Of a stretch of DNA of 16,938 nucleotides, positions 1 to 6,771 are shown piece by piece. The translations under genes and the position numbers were made by a program. The notes under the pieces were generated by a model. It made no database searches. It was not told where the DNA came from and saw only the letters and a list, made by a program, of their open reading frames with translations. The stretch comes from Methanobacterium sp. UBA8 (GTDB lineage Archaea; Methanobacteriota; Methanobacteria; Methanobacteriales; Methanobacteriaceae). How positions within the stretch are numbered: the stretch's first letter is position 1; every line of letters starts with the position of its first letter. The stretch lies in assembly GCA_002509665.1 (NCBI GenBank), contig DADN01000284.1:1-16938 (forward strand), read 5' to 3'.

Positions 1-918
1 GGCTATATGTCCTTCAGAATCCTGAAAAATAACTCCCTGTAACATTGTATCAAAAAGCAGTTTGTATCTTTCTTCACTTTCTTGCAGTGCCTTTTCCCAT
101 GGCAACATCCAGACTCCTGTCTGCCAGATGGAGAACAGTACTGCAATTAGTATGTATACTGTACCTAAATACTGAGAAATACGACCTACCCAGTTTAATG
201 AATCTCCTAAGCTCATTTGAATTGATACTCCAAAAAGACCCACTGCAATCAATCCAAGGCCAAGACCATACCAGTACTTAAAATTAACCCCGTTTTTAGC
301 TTTATTGGCCATAAGTAAGATTGAAGAAATAGCAAATATTGTAATTGTAATATATATGACGATTGATCCAAATAGGGTGTCCCCTGAACCCTGTATAAAG
401 TAAACTGGCCAGAGTTGATCCTTAATTAAGAGTGCTAAGATGCCAATTGCGAGAAGAACTGTAAAATAAGAAAATAATAGATAAAGCCAACCAGATTTCG
501 GTTTTACTGAGCGCCGTCTTAAGCTGAAGATAACACTTGCAAGATGGAAACTTCCTGAAAGGCATGCTGCAGTATTATAAATAGAGATGGTGGAGTTAAT
601 ATTATTGCCTAAAAGCGAAAATACTCCAAGGAATGCTCCAAGACTTAAAGTTAATGTTCCACATCCAAGAAGTAACAATGTAGCCGATCTTTCAATAAGA
701 TAGCTTCGTGCCGCTAGAACTGATACAAAAAACAGGATAAATGACAAAAATGTGATATTTAACGCTGGAATTAGAAAATGAGGGCTCCAAACCGCCTCAT
801 TATGAAACAATGCTAGTATTGTAATGATAATTATAAACATAAGAATGGGTAACCCTGCCAAATAATGTATGGTTGAAGTTCGGGATTCTTCAGATACATG
901 AATTGGTCTATTCCTCAT
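1..918 (-). CDS. Membrane-bound PAS sensor protein, N-terminal part (partial)
   Basis: Open on the minus strand from ATG at 918 to the window edge, 306 codons without a stop. GGAG at 927-930 sits 8 bases before the ATG, which fixes the start. The translation has about eight hydrophobic helices (roughly residues 14-275), then WEKALQESEERYKLLFDTML, the classic lead-in of a PAS domain, and GVIFQDSEGHIA at the cut edge. This is the layout of archaeal multi-helix sensors followed by PAS and usually a histidine kinase. The output domain lies outside the window, so kinase activity is not shown. It is divergent from the 1201 gene across a 282-base AT-rich spacer that must hold both promoters. I do not recognise the membrane domain as a named family. 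Confidence 0.85.
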   Translation of the reverse strand, partial: MRNRPIHVSEESRTSTIHYLAGLPILMFIIIITILALFHNEAVWSPHFLIPALNITFLSFILFFVSVLAARSYLIERSATLLLLGCGTLTLSLGAFLGVFSLLGNNINSTISIYNTAACLSGSFHLASVIFSLRRRSVKPKSGWLYLLFSYFTVLLAIGILALLIKDQLWPVYFIQGSGDTLFGSIVIYITITIFAISSILLMANKAKNGVNFKYWYGLGLGLIAVGLFGVSIQMSLGDSLNWVGRISQYLGTVYILIAVLFSIWQTGVWMLPWEKALQESEERYKLLFDTMLQGVIFQDSEGHIA

Positions 919-1152
919 TTTTTGGTCTCCATGATTCAGTTTATCTTAATTTTTGATATTACAAATGTTAACTACTTATTTGGTTTAAATAAGTTAATAC
1001 TTATGCATTATATTTTTTAAAATCAGACATTTTTAATTTGAATATCTTTTTTTCAGGGATTTAGCTTCTTGAACAGTAAAATGAAATCTAAAATTAATTT
1101 TGTTTTTATATGTATGGATACATTTCGGAGGATTTATTAGTAAGATTATACA

Positions 1153-1190
1153 TACACTTCAAGTGTAAAATATATCACATTTTGTGATAT
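1153..1190. promoter_or_regulatory. Two adjacent palindromes upstream of the 1201 gene
   Basis: TACACTT-C-AAGTGTA (1153-1167) is a perfect 7-bp inverted repeat around one base. Four bases later ATATCACA-TTT-TGTGATAT (1172-1190) is a perfect 8-bp inverted repeat around three bases. Both lie between a possible TATA element (TTTTTATATG, about 1103-1112) and the start codon at 1201. They could be operator half-sites for dimeric regulators or hairpins in the 5' leader. No regulator is identified. Confidence 0.45.
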
Positions 1191-1200
1191 TTGATGGAGG

Positions 1201-1833
1201 ATGTCAAAAATTCAGTTTAATTATCCCCTAATTTTAACATTAATCAGTTTATTTGCATTTTGTATGGTTATTCTTTTAATTAAATTAATTTACAGGCATA
1301 ATCCTCATGGTAATGAACAGTATGGAAATGAAATTATTCTTTTTCATAGTGATGAAAGATTTAAAAAGAGAGTTTGGAGATTTAACCTTATTGAGGAACT
1401 TAAAAATGCGAAAAATAAGGGAAAAGTTACAGGTGAATTAGAACTCAAATTAGTGGTAGGAGAATTCAGCGAAGATACTCAGGAGATAGTTAAACACGCT
1501 GTTAATCATAAATTTAAATTTATAAAAATTATAGCTGGTCCTAAAGTATTTTGTGAGGACAAAACTGAAATTTATACGCTTCTTGATAAATACAAGAGGG
1601 TCGAATATTCTATTTTACCAATAAGGCCTATTAAGCACTTCATAATTTTTAATAATGGTCATTTGTATATAGAAAAGCCCCATAGGCACAATGAAAGCCG
1701 AGGATCAGTAGGTATTAAAAGTAGCAATCCTGAACTAATAAAGATATATGATAATGCTTTTAATGAAATGTTGAAGTATGCTCAGCCATTAACTAAAGAT
1801 GAAGTGTTAAATCAGCAGTGCTACCACGAATAA
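1201..1833 (+). CDS. Membrane-anchored protein of unknown function, possible inactive PLD-like domain
   Basis: 210 residues. A single N-terminal transmembrane helix (about 8-30) is followed by a short basic/polar linker and a soluble domain. The segment around KHFIIFNNGHLYIEKPHRHN (145-164) and the following SSNPELIKIYDNAFNEML resembles the end of phospholipase-D-like folds found in archaeal sensor/regulator proteins. No HKD catalytic motif is present, so any such domain would be a binding rather than an enzyme domain; this resemblance is my inference. The start is odd: GGAGG occupies 1196-1200, directly touching the ATG, and an in-frame TGA at 1192 rules out an upstream start. The next in-frame ATG (residue 22) would cut the membrane helix. 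Codon use is very AT-rich. It may be co-transcribed with the 1904 gene, 70 bases downstream. Confidence 0.75.
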   Translation: MSKIQFNYPLILTLISLFAFCMVILLIKLIYRHNPHGNEQYGNEIILFHSDERFKKRVWRFNLIEELKNAKNKGKVTGELELKLVVGEFSEDTQEIVKHAVNHKFKFIKIIAGPKVFCEDKTEIYTLLDKYKRVEYSILPIRPIKHFIIFNNGHLYIEKPHRHNESRGSVGIKSSNPELIKIYDNAFNEMLKYAQPLTKDEVLNQQCYHE

Positions 1834-1903
1834 GAGATAATTTTTAACAGTTTAGGTTATATGTGGTTAATAAACAAAAGTAAAGATTAAATGGAGTAAA
1901 AAA

Positions 1904-2296
1904 ATGGATATCACTGCTTTAATTCCTGAATTTCTGGTTTTTAGTTTAGCAGGAGCTTCTTTGTCTATAGCTGCTTATTCTGCATTTAGGGATAAAAATG
2001 ATGATAAAAAATTGCTTTTGATTATTGCAAGCTGTTTTAGCTGCGCATTTTTAGTAATTTTTATTTTAGCATTTATTACAATGGATAACATGGACACTTT
2101 ACCATATACCTTAGCTTTAATTTTTTATATCTTGATTTTTATGGCAATACTATCCATTATTGGATTTATTATTCATAGATTAATGGTGGATCAAAAGGTT
2201 AAAGATGATGAACTGGATTCTGCAATAGATATAATAGAATCCAGTAAGGATGGTTTGGATAGTTTTATAATTTTATTGGAATCTCAAAAGAGATAA
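1904..2296 (+). CDS. Small three-helix membrane protein of unknown function
   Basis: 130 residues with three predicted transmembrane helices (about 7-27, 37-59 and 66-91), then a charged, probably helical cytoplasmic tail (DQKVKDDELDSAIDIIESSK). GGAG at 1893-1896 lies 7 bases before the ATG. No catalytic motif is visible and I do not recognise the family. It follows the 1201 gene by 70 bases on the same strand, so the two may form a small membrane-protein operon. Confidence 0.75.
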   Translation: MDITALIPEFLVFSLAGASLSIAAYSAFRDKNDDKKLLLIIASCFSCAFLVIFILAFITMDNMDTLPYTLALIFYILIFMAILSIIGFIIHRLMVDQKVKDDELDSAIDIIESSKDGLDSFIILLESQKR

Positions 2297-2484
2297 ATAA
2301 TATCAGATAATTATTTGTTAACTCCAATAAAATGTTATATTCTAATTTTTTAATTTTCCATAGATTATTTGTTCATATCAAACTAACAGAATCCTTAATG
2401 GAAAAAGGGATATATGAAATAATACTTATTATTAAAAATATATAATTTAGTATGAATAATTAAATTTACAGGATCATAAAAAAA

Positions 2485-2703
2485 ATGGTAGCTCAAAATA
2501 ATACTGAAGAAGGTTATGGATCTAAGGACCTTTTAAAAAAGGCGCGTAAAAGTAGAGGTAAAGACTTTGACAAAGTGCTTAAGGAAGTTGAAGATGCAAT
2601 TGAAAAGTCAGAAAACCCTGATGAAGATCTTTTAAGGGCTAAAAAAATACTTACTGCTAGAATGAGCTCAAGGATGCACGATAAGGAGAAAATTTCCAAA
2701 TAG
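2485..2703 (+). CDS. Small charged helical protein of unknown function
   Basis: 72 residues, highly charged and predicted all-helical (DFDKVLKEVEDAIEKSENPD in the middle), with no membrane segment and no cysteines. The ribosome binding site is weak (AGGAT at about 2470-2474). The opposite strand carries overlapping open frames, but their translations look like complements of this gene. The short regular amphipathic pattern and Lys/Glu-rich composition fit a real small archaeal protein. It stands 188 bases after the 1904 gene, so it probably has its own promoter. Confidence 0.55.
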   Translation: MVAQNNTEEGYGSKDLLKKARKSRGKDFDKVLKEVEDAIEKSENPDEDLLRAKKILTARMSSRMHDKEKISK

Positions 2704-2921
2704 AATTTTGATCTCATGATCGCAGCGCTTAAAATATTCTATTTTATTTTTTAAGTTTATTAATTTGTAACTTTTCGTTTTTCGATGTTTCGAGAGTACT
2801 TTCTGTACATCTATTTTACTGAAAAATGACAGTTGTATCACTAAAAGTAGTAGATTGAAGAGTATATTATCCATTTAATTAGTTCAACTTCTTAAATCAG
2901 TGTAATAACTAAAAAAGGATA

Positions 2922-3581
2922 TTACCAGTACCCTTCAGTGAACCTTATCCGAACCCAGTCTTTTCCTCTGCATGTAAGGTAGCCTCCGAGGGCGATAATG
3001 TATAAAAGAGTAGGATAAGCAATGAACCTTTCTGCACCACCTAAACCTAGATATGTTGCAAAAAGGTTATTTCCGTAACTCACAGCGAATGATAAAATTA
3101 ATATGAGAGAAAATAAGCCTGTTACTAAAGACACTACAACCATGGGAATGTTTAACCCCAATCTATAGGAAAAAATAACAGCTAAACTTCCAAACAGGAA
3201 TACAATCACGGAAAAGAATACATGGGCACTTCCAGTATAAGAGGGGAATAGACCCACCCCTAAAGCACCTATGGCTGCAATAGCGAGGCAGGATGAAAAT
3301 AGGCGGCATCCTCCACTTTTAAGAATTAAATAAACGGCTGCAAGCACCAAAATTCCCAGGATAATAACGCTGAGGTTGAAAATCATGGCAGATGGTTCTA
3401 CAGGGGGTAATGTACCTCCCAAATCACTTAATGTGTTTTTAGCAACACTGTAACCTGGAAACTGTGTTTCAGCTAGATTAACCGCTAAAAAAAATTGTAA
3501 ACAACCTATTAATAATAAAATTCCAGCTGCTTTATAATATTCTTTTTCTGGTCTGAATATGCTTCCCCTTTGAAATTTCAT
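2922..3581 (-). CDS. DUF998 family integral membrane protein
   Basis: 219 residues with about six transmembrane helices. Family marks of DUF998 are present: NTLSDLGG (49-56) followed by a helix beginning IFNLSVIILG, the GLFPSYTGSAH segment (110-120) at the third helix boundary, and GGAERFIAYP (181-190) before the last helix. The function of the family is not established. GAGG lies 6 bases before the ATG. The gene is convergent with the 2485 gene across a 218-base T-rich spacer in which I see no strong stem-loop. Confidence 0.9.
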   Translation of the reverse strand: MKFQRGSIFRPEKEYYKAAGILLLIGCLQFFLAVNLAETQFPGYSVAKNTLSDLGGTLPPVEPSAMIFNLSVIILGILVLAAVYLILKSGGCRLFSSCLAIAAIGALGVGLFPSYTGSAHVFFSVIVFLFGSLAVIFSYRLGLNIPMVVVSLVTGLFSLILILSFAVSYGNNLFATYLGLGGAERFIAYPTLLYIIALGGYLTCRGKDWVRIRFTEGYW

Positions 3582-3904
3582 GTTATTTCCTCAAAGATAT
3601 TCATTTATTATTATATAACTTAATATTATTACTTTTAGTGTAGGGGGAATGTTAGTTCTATTTCGCAAATTATAAAAATAACAGTTATAGCTTTAAAAAA
3701 TGTATGATGACTTCTTATGCGTGTTAATTGTAAAATGGCGTGATATATTCATTTAGTTAATTATTAATTCAATTAAAAACAGTTCTTTTATTAATTAATC
3801 ATTGAATGGGGAAATGAACTCATGAAAACCTATGATATGACTGTGGTTGACCTGGGCGCAGGCTGCTATTTATGATGCACAAAATGGCAATAATTAGTTG
3901 AATT
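3582..3904. other. AT-rich spacer with a possible 17-codon gene remnant
   Basis: Mostly AT-rich. On the plus strand ATG at 3822, preceded by AATGGGGAAATG, opens a 17-codon frame ending in TGA at 3873-3875. It translates as MKTYDMTVVDLGAGCYL, an amphipathic start with a glycine-rich turn like the first strand and loop of a Rossmann-fold protein, and its base composition is richer in G and C than the surroundings. It is too short to be such a protein, so it is either a decayed gene start or chance. Nothing else was found. Confidence 0.2.
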
Positions 3905-4144
3905 TTACATATCCTCTTTTAATATGGTTTTTAATTCTTCAACTGATAACAGCGTTCCCATAGATTTTATTTCATCGTTTATAATTAATGAGGGGCAGCT
4001 GGTTATATTTATCTTTATAGCATGTTCTAAATCAATTCTTTCTATTTCATCATCTAAATTCAGCTCTTTTACTGCTTCTTTTAGATTCTTTCTAAACACC
4101 ATACATTTGGGGCAATCATCAGTTGCGTAAATTTGAAGTTTCAT
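3905..4144 (-). CDS. Thioredoxin-fold (glutaredoxin-like) redox protein, CPKC motif
   Basis: 79 residues, the usual length of archaeal small thioredoxin/glutaredoxin-like proteins (Thioredoxin_3 type). The N-terminal strand MKLQIYATDD is followed by the redox motif CPKC (11-14). A CPS segment at 50-52 stands where the cis-proline loop is expected, with an additional cysteine just before it, and LIINDEIKSMGTLLSVEEL forms the last strand and helix. The likely role is thiol-disulfide exchange in the cytosol; the partner is unknown. No ribosome binding site is visible. A TATA-like element 20-26 bases upstream suggests a leaderless mRNA. It lies 56 bases after the response-regulator gene on the same strand. 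Confidence 0.85.
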   Translation of the reverse strand: MKLQIYATDDCPKCMVFRKNLKEAVKELNLDDEIERIDLEHAIKINITSCPSLIINDEIKSMGTLLSVEELKTILKEDM

Positions 4145-4162
4145 CAGGTCATACTATGTTGT

Positions 4163-4170
4163 CTATAAAA
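4163..4170 (-). promoter_or_regulatory. TATA-like element for the thioredoxin-fold gene
   Basis: TTTTATAG on the minus strand is centred about 22 bases upstream of the ATG at 4144. There is no Shine-Dalgarno sequence between them. The spacing fits an archaeal TATA box serving a leaderless or nearly leaderless transcript. Confidence 0.35.
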
Positions 4171-4200
4171 TAAAAATATTACTTTTTCGGCTTTGAATAT

Positions 4201-4566
4201 CTATTTCTTCTCTGAAACGGCTCTTGAAATGCCATATTCTAAGTGTTCCTGTTTTACAGGTTTACTTAAAACAATAGCATCTTCTGGTAGCCCGAATGAT
4301 TTAATCAGGCAGTTTTTAATAAAAATAGTCAGGAATATAACTGGAATTTTATAAAGGTCGTTTATTTTGCCTGCAGCTTCCACGCCGCTCATTTCACCTT
4401 TTATCTTTATATCAATTAGAATTAGATCAGGATTTAAATCTCCTGCTTTTTTGACAGCTTCATCTCCACTTGAAGCTACAGCAACTAAACTATGCCCTAA
4501 ATTTCCTAAAATTAATTTTAAATCTGAAATAATGCTAGAATCGTTCTCAACAATCAAGATATCCAT
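4201..4566 (-). CDS. Stand-alone response-regulator receiver domain (CheY-like)
   Basis: 121 residues from ATG at 4566, a complete receiver and nothing else. The acidic pocket is in [10 protein letters not shown] (E7, D9), the phosphoacceptor is D52 in [10 protein letters not shown], the switch Thr is T80 in VIFLT, and the conserved Lys is K102 in LSKPV. With no output domain it should act by protein contact, as a phosphorelay intermediate or by docking a kinase. An in-frame GTG at 4578 would add four residues (MLIF). A TATA-like AATATAAATA at about 4598-4607 predicts transcription starting near 4577, so the ATG is the more natural choice, but GTG as a near-leaderless start is possible. Candidate partners in the window are the 7471 kinase and the sensor at 1-918, neither adjacent. 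Confidence 0.9.
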   Translation of the reverse strand: MDILIVENDSSIISDLKLILGNLGHSLVAVASSGDEAVKKAGDLNPDLILIDIKIKGEMSGVEAAGKINDLYKIPVIFLTIFIKNCLIKSFGLPEDAIVLSKPVKQEHLEYGISRAVSEKK

Positions 4567-4727
4567 AAAAATCAACACATTTTTCTATGTCAATGCTATT
4601 TATATTTAGACTTTTATGGTTTTCTAACTAATATAATTGCATAGTATTTATTTCCATGACTAAAACTGAATTTAAATCCGGCTGAATAAGTTAAATAAGT
4701 TTAATTAGTTCCTTTTAAAATGGAAAA

Positions 4728-4791
4728 TGAAGCCCTCAGATGGAATGGAGTTAGGAGTTAACTGTAGTATGCGTGGTAGCTGAGGGCTTCA
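4728..4791. ncRNA. 64-nt imperfect hairpin element, possible structured RNA
   Basis: TGAAGCCCTCAG (4728-4739) and CTGAGGGCTTCA (4780-4791) form a perfect 12-bp stem around a 40-base purine-rich loop, far more GC-rich than the surrounding spacer. A T-rich tract, GGCTTTTTT, follows at about 4836-4844. The 3' arm and preceding bases (GTGGTAGCTGAGGGCT, 4773-4788) recur exactly at 5599-5614. It could be a small RNA, a terminator-like structure or a mobile palindromic repeat. No known RNA family is recognised and the strand is not fixed. Confidence 0.4.
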
Positions 4792-4865
4792 ATGGTGTCA
4801 ATATTTCATAGAAAAGAAATTCTGCGGCTTTTTTAAAAGTTTGTATCAATATATTAATAAAATCA

Positions 4866-4967
4866 TTATACTGCCTGTTTTTTCTCTATAAATACGTATC
4901 TTATTGTATACATAACTGGAAGTGTTAAAATAGCTCCTCCAACTATAAGAATTGCTCCAATATCCAT
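4866..4967 (-). CDS. 33-residue single-helix membrane protein
   Basis: A short frame with an excellent start: GGAGGT at 4973-4978 (minus sense) lies 5 bases before ATG 4967. The product begins MDIGAILIVGGAILTLPVMY, one hydrophobic helix of about 20 residues, and ends with a basic tail RYVFIEKKQAV before TAA. Small membrane proteins of this kind often assist larger membrane complexes (KdpF is an example of the size class), but no partner is adjacent and I assign no function. The strong ribosome binding site, the membrane helix and the positive-inside tail together argue for a real gene. Confidence 0.6.
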   Translation of the reverse strand: MDIGAILIVGGAILTLPVMYTIRYVFIEKKQAV

Positions 4968-5338
4968 TAAATACCTCCATAAAGATTAGTTTCATAGTTA
5001 ACCATCATAGTTTTATATGAAAAAATAAAAAGTTGTAATATTTTCAAGGATTTTAATGGTTAAAAAGTAATCATTTAGGGGATACAACTCTATACTGGCT
5101 ATTATATATCTGTTATTTGAAAAATGTTAACTGAATGTTGTTTTTAACAATCCATAGGGATATTCTAAATTTTGTACTATCTCAATTCATTACTAAATTA
5201 GTAATTATTATTAAAAATAAGAATCAGAGTAATATAAGATGTTTTTAAAATTTTTTAGAGGATTTTCACCTAAAATTTGGCTAAAATATAATCTATTATA
5301 ATCCTAATTTTGGAATTAAGCAAATGGAGGTGATGCGC
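4968..5338. other. Spacer between divergent small genes
   Basis: About 370 bases, AT-rich. It should hold promoters for the 4866-4967 gene (leftward) and the 5339 gene (rightward). I find no convincing additional coding frame, RNA or repeat in it. Confidence 0.5.
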
Positions 5339-5572
5339 GTGGGGAATGAAGACTTGATAAATGAATTTGCAGCTACGAAGGAATATCAAGCATGGCAGGA
5401 ATCACTATTGGCTATTATAGGGTATTCTAAAAATGAAGAAATTAATGATGAAGAACTGATCACGGATTTTATAGCAGATCATATTAATTCAAGCCTTGAA
5501 CTATCAAAAGCGTTGGAAAAGATAAAAAAGAAGCTGGACAAAGAAAATTTAAAAGAGAAAACAGTGGAATGA
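5339..5572 (+). CDS. Small helical acidic protein of unknown function
   Basis: 77 residues if started at GTG 5339. The start is decided by the ribosome binding site: GGAGGTGA at 5326-5333 is fully complementary to the 16S 3' end and lies 8 bases (from GGAGG) before the GTG. The ATG at 5324 overlaps the binding site itself, and ATG 5333 is only 2 bases after GGAGG. The product is acidic and helical with no membrane segment, and ends in a lysine-rich amphipathic helix (LSKALEKIKKKLDKENLKEK). I do not recognise the family. It stands just upstream of the repeat-rich stretch 5599-5999. Confidence 0.65.
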   Translation: MGNEDLINEFAATKEYQAWQESLLAIIGYSKNEEINDEELITDFIADHINSSLELSKALEKIKKKLDKENLKEKTVE

Positions 5573-5598
5573 TCTATTTTTTACTTTTTGAAAGCCTG

Positions 5599-5614
5599 GT
5601 GGTAGCTGAGGGCT
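5599..5614. repeat. Second copy of a 16-nt repeat (GTGGTAGCTGAGGGCT)
   Basis: Exact match to 4773-4788, the loop end and 3' arm of the 64-nt hairpin. Here the matching 5' arm is missing; only AGCC (5593-5596) could pair with GGCT. It lies 27 bases after the stop of the 5339 gene and 44 bases before the hairpin array. Confidence 0.6.
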
Positions 5615-5657
5615 GATTTTGTATGGTGAATTATGGTAATCCGACTGTCAAAATCCT

Positions 5658-5971
5658 CAAAATTTTTTAAAAATTTTGTGGTTCGGAAAATCATAGATTT
5701 TCCTCAACCTCAAAAAAATCTGTCAAAAATCTACGATTTTTGACGCCGTGGGAAATTACATTTCCTCGGCCCCGAACATATAATGTTAGGAGGCCACGAA
5801 AATTGAAAATTTTCACAGGTTTTAATTTTTTTGGGAACCCTCAAACGCGAAGCGTTTGGGGCATCACAATCAAAGATTGTGATAGCCTACAAAAACTGTG
5901 TTTTTGTGGCCGAGGAAACTTCGTTTCCTCCGGTTAGGAAATGTACAGCATGCAAACACAAAGGGTTTGCA
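5658..5971. repeat. Array of about eleven short palindromes with three-base loops
   Basis: Hairpins (5' arm, loop, 3' arm): 5658-5678 CAAAATTTT/TTA; 5685-5703 GGAAAATC/ATA; 5722-5744 GTCAAAAATC/TAC; 5751-5765 GGAAAT/TAC; 5775-5787 AACAT/ATA; 5798-5814 GAAAATT/GAA; 5842-5858 CAAACGC/GAA; 5863-5883 ATCACAATC/AAA; 5889-5907 ACAAAAAC/TGT; 5912-5930 GAGGAAAC/TTC; 5951-5971 TGCAAACAC/AAA. All arms are perfect except one A-G mismatch in the last. All loops are exactly three bases. Stem sequences differ, so this is not a simple repeat or CRISPR. Linkers often supply GC clamps shared by neighbouring hairpins. An 8-bp stem with a 10-base loop follows at 5974-5999. Open frames across this stretch are by-products of the palindromes. 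Confidence 0.85.
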
Positions 5972-6275
5972 GGCTTCGTTAAACTGTACTATAACGAAGA
6001 AAATTTTATTTTTGCTTCATTTGTTAAATTTTATAGTATAAATTGATGGAAATCTCTGAAAAACTAATAATTAAGTCTTTCTATTTGTATTTAATAGGAA
6101 ATAATAAAATTATTCTGCAACTGATAAAATAATATAATGGATTTTGTAATTCATCTTGTTGATGGTGAGTGTAAGGGATAGTGAGACTCAAAAAGAATAA
6201 AATATTGAAAATGGCATTATTTCAATGATTTAACTAAGTTTAACAAATAATCTTGACTAAAAAAGGAGAATTCAA
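5972..6275. other. Spacer between hairpin array and HEPN gene
   Basis: The left end holds CTTCGTTA (5974-5981) and TAACGAAG (5992-5999), an 8-bp inverted repeat. A 28-codon frame opens at ATG 6047 (MEISEKLIIKSFYLYLIGNN...) without a ribosome binding site and is probably chance. The promoter of the 6276 gene should lie in the last 100 bases; no sharp TATA element stands out. Confidence 0.4.
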
Positions 6276-6689
6276 ATGAACTATAATCGATACAAAAAAG
6301 GGAATATAGTGCAGATTTGCATCGATTATGAACTAATTGAAAAAGAGCTTAAAGAAGCCCGCTATGATTTAGAATCTGCAGAAAATTCCATTAAATCAAG
6401 AAATTACAAATGGGCCATAGTTCAAAGTTATTATTCAATGTTCCATGCTTTTAGGGGGCTCCTTTTTAGCAGGGGCTATAAAGAGAAGAGTCATTCTGCC
6501 CTTAAATTTGCAATTAAAACCCTATTTGTAAATTATGGAGTTATAAGTGATAGTATATTCTCTGATTTTGACTCTGCTATGAAAGCACGAGAAATGGCAG
6601 ATTACAGCTATATTTATGATGAAAAAATTGCATTGAGTATGATTGAATCTACCAAAAAATTAATTGGAGAAGTAGAAGGTTTACTTTAG
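6276..6689 (+). CDS. HEPN domain protein (UPF0332 type), orphan
   Basis: 137 residues; GGAG at 6265-6268 lies 7 bases before the ATG. Four-helix HEPN features are clear: YELIEKELKEARYDLESAEN (helix 1), WAIVQSYYSMFHAFRGLLFS (46-65, the characteristic YYSMFHA.R.LL helix), GYKEKSHSALKFAI (67-80), and AMKAREMADYSY (101-112) in the last part. UPF0332/HEPN proteins usually pair with a minimal nucleotidyltransferase (MNT) as toxin-antitoxin or sensor modules. No MNT gene lies on either side here. The classical RNase motif R-x4-6-H is absent: R105 is followed by EMADYSYIY with no histidine. That suggests a binding or scaffold role rather than RNase activity (inference). Confidence 0.85.
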   Translation: MNYNRYKKGNIVQICIDYELIEKELKEARYDLESAENSIKSRNYKWAIVQSYYSMFHAFRGLLFSRGYKEKSHSALKFAIKTLFVNYGVISDSIFSDFDSAMKAREMADYSYIYDEKIALSMIESTKKLIGEVEGLL

Positions 6690-6771
6690 TGGAAATAACC
6701 GCTGTATGCGGGCTAAAATCATTAATATGCTATTTGAAAAAAAATGTTTATGAATTAAAGTGAATTATAAA

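Noticed and set aside
45..281. Plus-strand 78-codon frame opposite the membrane sensor
   Set aside because: It lies fully antisense to the PAS-sensor gene, whose reading frame is open and protein-like throughout.
2668..2874. Minus-strand 68-codon hydrophobic frame
   Set aside because: It overlaps the end of the 2485 gene, has no ribosome binding site, and its hydrophobicity comes from A/T-rich codons.
3822..3893. TGA at 3873 read as selenocysteine, extending the short frame by CTKWQ
   Set aside because: Even with read-through the product is only 23 residues, and there is no SECIS-like hairpin; nothing supports recoding.
5658..5971. Repeat array considered as CRISPR
   Set aside because: The hairpins differ in sequence and are separated by irregular linkers of 0 to about 30 bases; there are no identical direct repeats with unique spacers and no cas genes.
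5740..6046. Plus-strand open frames of 65 and 71 codons across the hairpin array
   Set aside because: They run through palindromes, lack ribosome binding sites, and their peptides have no protein-like pattern.
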